This document shows positions 58,759 to 64,000 of a stretch of 64,000 nucleotides of DNA, piece after piece. Position 1 is the first letter of the stretch; each line of letters starts with the position of its first letter. The DNA is from Defluviicoccus sp. (GTDB taxonomy: Bacteria > Pseudomonadota > Alphaproteobacteria > MPNO01). Both the position numbers and the translations under genes were made by a program. The notes below the pieces were generated by a model. The model had not been told where the DNA came from, searched no databases, and saw only the letters and a program-made list of their open reading frames with translations. Location: NCBI GenBank assembly GCA_022823775.1, contig JAJEHI010000174.1, forward strand, positions 1-64,000. The letters are read 5' to 3'.

Positions 58759-59703
58759 TTAGCGGCCTGGCGGGCGCCCGCCGCGGCGATAGCGCGCGAG
58801 ATAGCCGGGAGCGACCGCTTCGAGGGGCGTGGGATCGAGGCCGAGATCCGCCAGACCCGGCGCGTCGGCGGATGCGACGTTGTCCCGCTCCAGCATCCGG
58901 ACCTGGTCCCGGGTGAGCATCGGCGGAAACGGCGACAGCTCCATCAGCCCGGCCGGGAGCATGGCGAGGAAGCCCGGAACCGGCAAAAGCAGCCGGCGCC
59001 TGCCGATATGCCTCAGCATCGCTTCCATCAGCTCCTTGAAGCTGAACACCTCGGGGCCGCCGAATTCGTAGGTCCGCCCTGAAATCCCCGGATCCTCGAC
59101 GATACGCGCGACCCCCGCCCCGACGTCGCCGACATAGACCGGCTGGAACCTGGTCCCTCCGCCGCCGATCAGCGGTATCGCCGGCGCCAGGCGCGCGATC
59201 CACGCGAAGCGATTGAGAAAGTCGTCCTCTATTCCGAAGACGATGCTGGGCCGGACCACGACCGCGTCGGGAAACGCGTCCCGCACCGCTTCCTCGCCCG
59301 CCGCCTTGCTCCGCGCGTATCCCGCCGGCGAGTCGGGCGCGGCGCCGATGGCCGAGACATGAACCATGCGACCGACGCCCGCCGCCGCCGCGGCGCGCGC
59401 GATCCGTCCCGCGCCTTCGGCATGGACCGCATGGAAACGCTGCGGACCGGATTCGTAGAGCACGCCGACGAGATTGATCGCCGCGTCGGCGCCTTCGACC
59501 GCGGCTGCGACGGACGCATCGTCGCGGATGTTGGCCGCCATCGGCGTGACCTGGCCGACATCGCCCATCGGTTTCAGGAATAGCGCGCGGTCCGGCCGCC
59601 TGACGGCGACGCGGACGCGATAGCCCCGGCGGACGAGCTCGCCCACGGTATAGCGGCCGACGAAGCCGGAACCGCCGAACACGGTTGCTGTGGGCGTTGA
59701 CAT
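58759..59703 (-). CDS. NDUFA9-like NAD(P)-binding protein (complex I-associated SDR)
   Basis: A 314-aa atypical extended SDR: ATVFGGSGFVGRYTVGELVRRGYRVRVAVRR at the N-terminus, INLVGVLYESG and VHVSAIGAAPDSPAGYARSKAAGE in the middle. Alphaproteobacterial members are related to the mitochondrial complex I subunit NDUFA9 and are often annotated so; some are sugar-nucleotide epimerases. The ATG at 59703 opens the first beta-strand directly. It converges on uppP with 1 base between the genes. Confidence 0.85.
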   Translation of the reverse strand: MSTPTATVFGGSGFVGRYTVGELVRRGYRVRVAVRRPDRALFLKPMGDVGQVTPMAANIRDDASVAAAVEGADAAINLVGVLYESGPQRFHAVHAEGAGRIARAAAAAGVGRMVHVSAIGAAPDSPAGYARSKAAGEEAVRDAFPDAVVVRPSIVFGIEDDFLNRFAWIARLAPAIPLIGGGGTRFQPVYVGDVGAGVARIVEDPGISGRTYEFGGPEVFSFKELMEAMLRHIGRRRLLLPVPGFLAMLPAGLMELSPFPPMLTRDQVRMLERDNVASADAPGLADLGLDPTPLEAVAPGYLARYRRGGRPPGR

Positions 59704-59792
59704 CGCGCCCCCCTCGATGGGCCGGCTAATATCGGCTGCGGCCGGACCCGTCAACATCGATGCGTCGTCGCTCCTCCGGGCGGCGAAAGCGG

Positions 59793-59821
59793 TTGACAAG
59801 CCGACGGCGGCTGGCGTACGG
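59793..59821 (+). promoter_or_regulatory. Candidate tRNA-Leu promoter
   Basis: A perfect TTGACA at 59793-59798, 54 bases before the tRNA. The expected -10 position (GTACGG or TACGGA) is poor. A GC-rich hairpin CGGACCCGC-GAA-GCGGGGGTCCG (59819-59841) follows before the tRNA. Confidence 0.35.
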
Positions 59822-59852
59822 ACCCGCGAAGCGGGGGTCCGGTCGCCTATCG

Positions 59853-59939
59853 GCCCAGGTGGCGGAATTGGTAGACGCGCAGGTTTCAGGTACCTGTGAC
59901 CGCAAGGTCGTGGAAGTTCGAGTCTTCTCCTGGGCACCA
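59853..59939 (+). tRNA. tRNA-Leu (anticodon CAG)
   Basis: An 87-base class II tRNA: acceptor GCCCAGG/CCTGGGC, D-arm TGGCGGAATTGGTAGACGC, anticodon stem CAGGT/ACCTG around TTCAGGT (anticodon CAG), variable arm TGACCGCAAGGTCGT and encoded CCA. It reads CUG codons. Confidence 0.97.
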
Positions 59940-59995
59940 CCGGACCGCGCGCTCCCGGTTTCTGGGCTCCCGGACGGGGCGGCGGTGCTGCGCCT

Positions 59996-60607
59996 ATGGC
60001 GATAGAGATACACGAGGGCGACCTGCCCGCCGGTCTCGATTTCGGCGACGCGGCGGCGGTCGACACCGAGACGATGGGCCTCAACCCGGGCCGCGACCGG
60101 CTGTGCGTGGTTCAGCTGAGCGCGGGCGACGGCGACGCCCATCTGGTGCGTTTCCGCGGCGGCGCCTGCGACGCCCCCAACCTGGCGCGGCTGCTGGAAG
60201 ACCGCGCGGTCACCAAGATCTTCCATTTCGCCCGCTTCGATATCGCCGTCCTCGAGCGCTATCTCGGCGTCCGCGCGGCGCCGGTCTACTGCACCAAGAT
60301 CGCGTCCAGGATCGCGCGCACCTATACCGACCGCCATTCGCTGAAGGATCTCGCGGCCGAGTTGCTCGACGTCGAGATCTCCAAGGCGCAGCAGTCTTCG
60401 GACTGGGGAGCGGAAACCCTGACCGAGGCGCAATGCAGATATGCCGCGGCGGACGTTCTTCATCTGCACGCGATCCGAAGCGCGCTGGACGGGATGCTGG
60501 AACGCGAAGGGCGTACGGAACTCGCCGGGCGCTGCTTCGATTTCGTCGGGCACAGGGCCGCGCTCGACCTCGGCGGCTGGAGCGACGTGGACATCTTCGC
60601 TCATTGA
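59996..60607 (+). CDS. rnd: Ribonuclease D-type 3'-5' exonuclease
   Basis: A 203-aa DEDDy exonuclease domain alone, without the HRDC domains of E. coli RNase D (about 375 aa). The metal residues are in AVDTETMGL, KIFHFARFDIAVL and CRYAAADVLHLH. This short form is the usual one beside tRNA-Leu and the lpt genes in alphaproteobacteria. It likely trims tRNA or other RNA 3' ends. The ATG at 59996 lacks a strong ribosome site; it may be cotranscribed with tRNA-Leu, 56 bases upstream. Confidence 0.9.
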   Translation: MAIEIHEGDLPAGLDFGDAAAVDTETMGLNPGRDRLCVVQLSAGDGDAHLVRFRGGACDAPNLARLLEDRAVTKIFHFARFDIAVLERYLGVRAAPVYCTKIASRIARTYTDRHSLKDLAAELLDVEISKAQQSSDWGAETLTEAQCRYAAADVLHLHAIRSALDGMLEREGRTELAGRCFDFVGHRAALDLGGWSDVDIFAH

Positions 60608-60719
60608 CGCCGACGCGGCGGATACCGCGGGTTTGGCTGCACCGGACGGGGAAATCGATTAGGATGGTCCTTCGCGCCGGACCGCGGACCGGCGCGGGCG
60701 TAGATGTGCCGGGACGCCG

Positions 60720-61718
60720 ATGGCCGAGGTGAAAAAATTCCGATCCGCCCGCTCGCAGGAGGCCGCGGACATCGCCGTGGCCCGCCGGGTGCTGGAGACC
60801 GAATGCGAAGGGCTCGCCGCCCTCGCGCGGTCGGTCGATTTCGCCTTCGCGGAAGCGGTCGAGATAATGTCCCGCGCGCGTGGCCAGGGTCGGGTGATCG
60901 TCACCGGAATGGGCAAGAGCGGCCATGTCGGGCGCAAGATCGCCGCCACCCTCGCCTCGACCGGCACGCCCGCGCAGTTCGTCCATCCGGCGGAGGCGAG
61001 CCACGGCGATCTCGGCATGATCACCGCCCGGGACGCGGTGCTCGGGCTGTCCAACTCGGGCGAGACGCCGGAGCTGTCCGACATCATCGCCTACGCCAAA
61101 CGACACGCGATTCCGCTGGTCGCGATAACGGCCCGCGCGGGAAGCGCGCTCGCCGCCGCCGCGGACGTTCTGATCGGGCTGCCGGACACCGACGAGGCCT
61201 GCCCGCTCAACCTCGCCCCCACCACGTCGACGACGATGATGGTGGCGCTCGGCGATGCGCTGGCGGTGGCGCTGCTCGAGCGGGTCGGGTTCTCGCAGGA
61301 GGATTTCAAGCTGCGCCATCCGGGCGGCCAGCTCGGCAAGCGGCTGATCAAGGTGGAGCGCCTGATGCACAAGGGCGACCGTATTCCGCTCGCCCGCCCC
61401 GACATCGTCATGTCGGAAGCACTCCTGATCATGACGTCGCACAGTTTCGGCTGCATCGGACTGGTGGATGAAGACGACAGGCTCGTAGGGGTCGTCACCG
61501 ATGGCGATTTGAGGCGCAATATGGGCGAACGGCTGCTGAAGATGACGGCGGCCGATGTAATGACCGCGCGCCCGCGAACCATTTCGCCCGACGCCCTCGC
61601 CGGCCAGGCGCTGCGGGTGATGAACGAGAACGGCATCACCGGCCTTTTCGTCGTTACGGACGGCCGCCCCGTGGGTATTCTTCACATCCACGACTGCCTG
61701 CGCGCCGGAGTGGATTGA
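60720..61718 (+). CDS. kpsF: Arabinose-5-phosphate isomerase (KpsF/KdsD family)
   Basis: A 332-aa enzyme that converts ribulose 5-phosphate to arabinose 5-phosphate, the KDO precursor. The SIS domain has VIVTGMGKSGHVGRKIAATL and HPAEASHGDLGMI; the catalytic histidine segment LRHPGGQLGKRL and two C-terminal CBS domains (GCIGLVDEDDRLVGVVTDGD; ENGITGLFVVTDGRPVGILH) follow. It leads directly into lptC, linking KDO supply to LPS export. Confidence 0.95.
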   Translation: MAEVKKFRSARSQEAADIAVARRVLETECEGLAALARSVDFAFAEAVEIMSRARGQGRVIVTGMGKSGHVGRKIAATLASTGTPAQFVHPAEASHGDLGMITARDAVLGLSNSGETPELSDIIAYAKRHAIPLVAITARAGSALAAAADVLIGLPDTDEACPLNLAPTTSTTMMVALGDALAVALLERVGFSQEDFKLRHPGGQLGKRLIKVERLMHKGDRIPLARPDIVMSEALLIMTSHSFGCIGLVDEDDRLVGVVTDGDLRRNMGERLLKMTAADVMTARPRTISPDALAGQALRVMNENGITGLFVVTDGRPVGILHIHDCLRAGVD

Positions 61719-61729
61719 GGAAACCGGGC

Positions 61730-62359
61730 ATGGCGCCGATCGCCCCGACGCGGATGGAAAGCGGCTACTCCCGCTTCGTGGCGGTGATGAAGATCGCGCT
61801 GCCGCTCGGCGCGGCGGGCGTGATCGCTCTCCTGTTTTCGTGGTCCCAGCTGTACGACATGCCGGAACGGTTCGAGATCGGCGCCACGGGGTTGAGCGTT
61901 TCCGAAACGGCCGGCGGCCACCGCATGATCAACGCCCGCTATTCCGGCACCGATCGGAACCGGAACCCCTATACCCTGGCCGCGGAATCGATCGTGCAGC
62001 AGAAAGCGGACCCGGACAGGATCGTGCTCGACGGTCCGGAAGCCGATTTCACGACCGGGGCCGGCGCCTGGATCGCCGTTTCCGCCTCCAGCGGCAAGTT
62101 CGCGCGCGAGGCCCGGCAGGTGGACCTGGAGGGCGATGTCAGCTTCTACCACGATTCGGGCTACCTCTTTCGGACCAGCCAAGCGACGATCGATTTCGGC
62201 GAGGCCGTGGCCTGGAGCACGGCGCAGGTAACCGGCAGCGCCGAGTGGGCCAGCGTGGAGGCGTCGGGTTTCCGCGTCGGCCGCGACGAGGACCGGCTGG
62301 AGTTTGCGGGCCCCGCCCGTATCGTCCTGTTCCCGCAGGCGGAGGAACGTCGGCGGTGA
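61730..62359 (+). CDS. lptC: LPS export protein LptC
   Basis: A 209-aa bitopic protein: one N-terminal membrane helix (MKIALPLGAAGVIALLFSW) and a periplasmic beta-jellyroll with MINARYSGTDRNRNPYTLAAE and VDLEGDVSFYHDSGY. It passes LPS from the LptBFG transporter to LptA. The ATG at 61730 has GAGGA 8 bases upstream; the track's TTG at 61715 is the alternative. The stop overlaps the GTG start of lptA. Confidence 0.9.
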   Translation: MAPIAPTRMESGYSRFVAVMKIALPLGAAGVIALLFSWSQLYDMPERFEIGATGLSVSETAGGHRMINARYSGTDRNRNPYTLAAESIVQQKADPDRIVLDGPEADFTTGAGAWIAVSASSGKFAREARQVDLEGDVSFYHDSGYLFRTSQATIDFGEAVAWSTAQVTGSAEWASVEASGFRVGRDEDRLEFAGPARIVLFPQAEERRR

Positions 62360-63189
62360 ACGCGTGCCTCGCCCCGCTCGTCCTGATCGCCGTCCTGCTG
62401 GGCGCCCCGGCTGCAACGGCGCAGACCGGCGGCCTGCCTTTCCGGGACGGATCCGGTCCCATAGAAATCGCCGTGGACGGCAGCGTCGAGTGGCAGCAAA
62501 AGGAGCGGATTTTCGTCGCCCGCGGCAATGCCCGGGCCCGGCAGGGCGAGGTTACCCTGCGGGCCGAAACCATCACCGCGCATTACCGGACCGGCAAGGA
62601 CGGCGGCACCGAAATCTGGCGCATCGACGCGGAAGGAGCCGTTCGCATCGCCAGCACCGACCAGGTCGCGACGGGCCGCAAGGGAACCTACGACGTGGAC
62701 AAGCAGTTGCTGGTTCTGACCGGCAAGCCGAGGTTCACGTCGGGGACGGACCGGATCAGCGCCTCCGGAAGCCTGGAATATTCGCAGGTCCGGAACCGGG
62801 CCGTTGCCCGGGGCAACGCGGTCGCCATGCGGGAAGACCGAACCGTCGAGGCCGAAACGCTCACCGCGACCTTCGAGCCGGATGAGAAGGAGAGCGACAA
62901 GCTCAAGCGGCTGGTGGCGGTGGGCCGTGTCGTCTTCAGGTCGCCCAACGAGGTGTTTCACGCCGACCGCGCGGATTTCGACGTTGCCGCCGAACGCCTC
63001 AAGCTCGAGGGTTCGGTACGGATATCCCAGGGCGGCAACGAACTCAGGGGCCAGTCGGCGGAACTCGATCTGAAGACCGGTACCAGCCGGATGCGGGGCG
63101 GCAGGGGCGGGGTGCAGGGTCTGTTCGTTCCGAAGGCCGTGTCCCTTCCGGAGGACGATACCGGTCGAGAGGGGAAAACAGAGAATTGA
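62356..63189 (+). CDS. lptA: LptA/OstA-type periplasmic LPS transport protein
   Basis: A 277-aa exported protein with a signal peptide ([19 protein letters not shown]). The OstA-like jellyroll repeats are visible as [36 protein letters not shown] and [28 protein letters not shown]. It is longer than E. coli LptA (185 aa), as if the repeat were extended. It bridges LptC and the outer-membrane LptD. GTG start, coupled to lptC; the lptB start overlaps its stop. Confidence 0.9.
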   Translation: MNACLAPLVLIAVLLGAPAATAQTGGLPFRDGSGPIEIAVDGSVEWQQKERIFVARGNARARQGEVTLRAETITAHYRTGKDGGTEIWRIDAEGAVRIASTDQVATGRKGTYDVDKQLLVLTGKPRFTSGTDRISASGSLEYSQVRNRAVARGNAVAMREDRTVEAETLTATFEPDEKESDKLKRLVAVGRVVFRSPNEVFHADRADFDVAAERLKLEGSVRISQGGNELRGQSAELDLKTGTSRMRGGRGGVQGLFVPKAVSLPEDDTGREGKTEN

Positions 63190-63950
63190 CCGAGAACGCG
63201 AGCGGCGGACCCCGGCTGATCTCCCGTTCGAGCGGGCTGGAGGCCTTCTCCCTGGGCAAGCGGTTCCGGAAGCGCCCCGTGCTGCGCGATGTCAGTCTCA
63301 GGCTTGAGCGCGGCGAAATCGTCGGCCTGCTGGGGCCGAACGGAGCGGGAAAGACAACCTCGTTCTACATCCTCACCGGGCTGATCCAGCCGGACTCGGG
63401 CGTGGTCACGCTCGACGGCCAGGACATCACCCGGCTTCCGATGTATCGCCGCGCGCGGATCGGTATCGGTTACCTGCCCCAGGAAGCCTCGATCTTCCGC
63501 GGCTTGACGGTGGAAAACAATATCCGCGCGGTGCTCGACGTGACCGAGCCGGCGTCGGAACTCCGGGAGAGCCGCCTCGATGCGCTGCTCGGCGAGTTCT
63601 CGATCACCCACCTCAGGCACACGCCCGCGCCGGCACTCTCGGGCGGCGAGAGACGGCGGGTGGAAATCGCGCGCGCTCTCGCGGGCTCGCCGGGCTACAT
63701 CCTCCTCGACGAGCCTTTCGTCGGGATCGACCCGATCGCGGTGAACGACGTCCGCGCGCTCGTGGGCCATCTCAAGGACCGCGGCATCGGGGTGCTCATC
63801 ACCGACCACAATGTCCGCGAGACTCTCGACATCGTCGACCGGGCCTACATCCTCAACGACGGCCGCGTGCTGATGGAAGGCGCGCCGTCCGAGATCGTCG
63901 CGAACGACGAGGTCCGGCGCGTCTATCTCGGCGAGCGGTTCAGCCTCTGA
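63186..63950 (+). CDS. lptB: LPS export ABC transporter ATP-binding protein LptB
   Basis: A 254-aa ABC ATPase that powers LPS extraction from the inner membrane. Walker A is [11 protein letters not shown], the Q-loop [16 protein letters not shown], the signature [15 protein letters not shown], Walker [14 protein letters not shown] and the switch histidine in [13 protein letters not shown]. It starts at TTG inside the lptA stop codon. The remaining 50 bases to the window edge contain no gene start I can support; rpoN follows lptB in many relatives. Confidence 0.96.
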   Translation: MTENASGGPRLISRSSGLEAFSLGKRFRKRPVLRDVSLRLERGEIVGLLGPNGAGKTTSFYILTGLIQPDSGVVTLDGQDITRLPMYRRARIGIGYLPQEASIFRGLTVENNIRAVLDVTEPASELRESRLDALLGEFSITHLRHTPAPALSGGERRRVEIARALAGSPGYILLDEPFVGIDPIAVNDVRALVGHLKDRGIGVLITDHNVRETLDIVDRAYILNDGRVLMEGAPSEIVANDEVRRVYLGERFSL

Positions 63951-64000
63951 CGCGAGCGGCCCTTGCCGCGGGCGGCGGTTTCCACACGTTTTGCACAGCC

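Noticed and set aside
59819-59841. Hairpin before tRNA-Leu as a terminator
   Set aside because: It lies between the likely promoter and the tRNA and has no T tract. It may be part of the precursor leader or a chance GC palindrome.

Overview
The window is a gene-dense stretch of a high-GC chromosome. It looks alphaproteobacterial, probably Rhodospirillales-like. This is inferred from gene order and family content: ribF-ileS-lspA followed by a DUF3035 lipoprotein and a tandem M16 pair, thrS-infC-rpmI-rplT-pheS-pheT-lepA, tRNA-Leu-rnd-kpsF-lptC-lptA-lptB, two TRAP transporters and many acyl-CoA and Rieske-type catabolic genes. I see no insertion sequence, prophage, CRISPR array or rRNA. Genes are tightly packed, many with ATGA/GTGA overlaps and GTG or TTG starts.

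Layout. 1-5.2 kb: the start of an acyl-CoA synthetase at the left edge, O-acetylhomoserine sulfhydrylase, an alpha/beta hydrolase, then acyl-CoA dehydrogenase, APH-type phosphotransferase and a DUF6285 protein, which resembles the lva (4-hydroxyacyl-CoA) module. 5.2-9.6 kb: a DUF1989 protein, a D-aminoacylase-type amidohydrolase, and two AhpD-like genes placed tail to tail. The second of these has an in-frame UGA exactly where the resolving cysteine of CxxCxxxH should be and reads on as a good protein on both sides, so I call it a selenoprotein. 9.7-15.9 kb: a TAXI-type TRAP transporter divergent from two Rieske oxygenases, one with a beta subunit. 16-26.8 kb: one long leftward operon, ribF-ileS-lspA-DUF3035-M16-M16-pgi-mutL, from a promoter that predicts a leaderless mRNA. 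26.9-34.5 kb: VOC protein, rpsU, bioB-bioA, an M3 peptidase with a UbiB-like kinase, an SDR, an exported protein of unknown function and tRNA-Ser(GGA). 34.7-38.9 kb: a DctP-type TRAP transporter with an amidase. 38.9-47.6 kb: the translation operon thrS to lepA, with infC starting at AUA and a promoter plus mutually exclusive hairpins before rpmI. 47.7-51.6 kb: TauE/SafE permease, hydrolase, MFS transporter and an epimerase-like SDR. 51.6-58.8 kb: gltD-gltB and uppP, divergent across a 312-bp AT-richer regulatory region with two dyads. 58.8-64 kb: an NDUFA9-like protein, tRNA-Leu(CAG), ribonuclease D and the KDO/LPS export genes kpsF-lptC-lptA-lptB.

How the genes work together. The housekeeping blocks cover translation (IleRS, ThrRS, PheRS, IF-3, L20, L35, S21, EF4), envelope building (LspA, UppP, KpsF, LptCAB), biotin, FAD and glutamate synthesis, and mismatch repair. 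Between them sit import and breakdown modules for small organic acids, amides and aromatics. The points most worth checking are the AhpD-like selenoprotein, the promoter module it shares with the DUF1989 gene, the lva-like module, the AUA start of infC and the rpmI leader. All calls come from reading the sequence; no database search was run.
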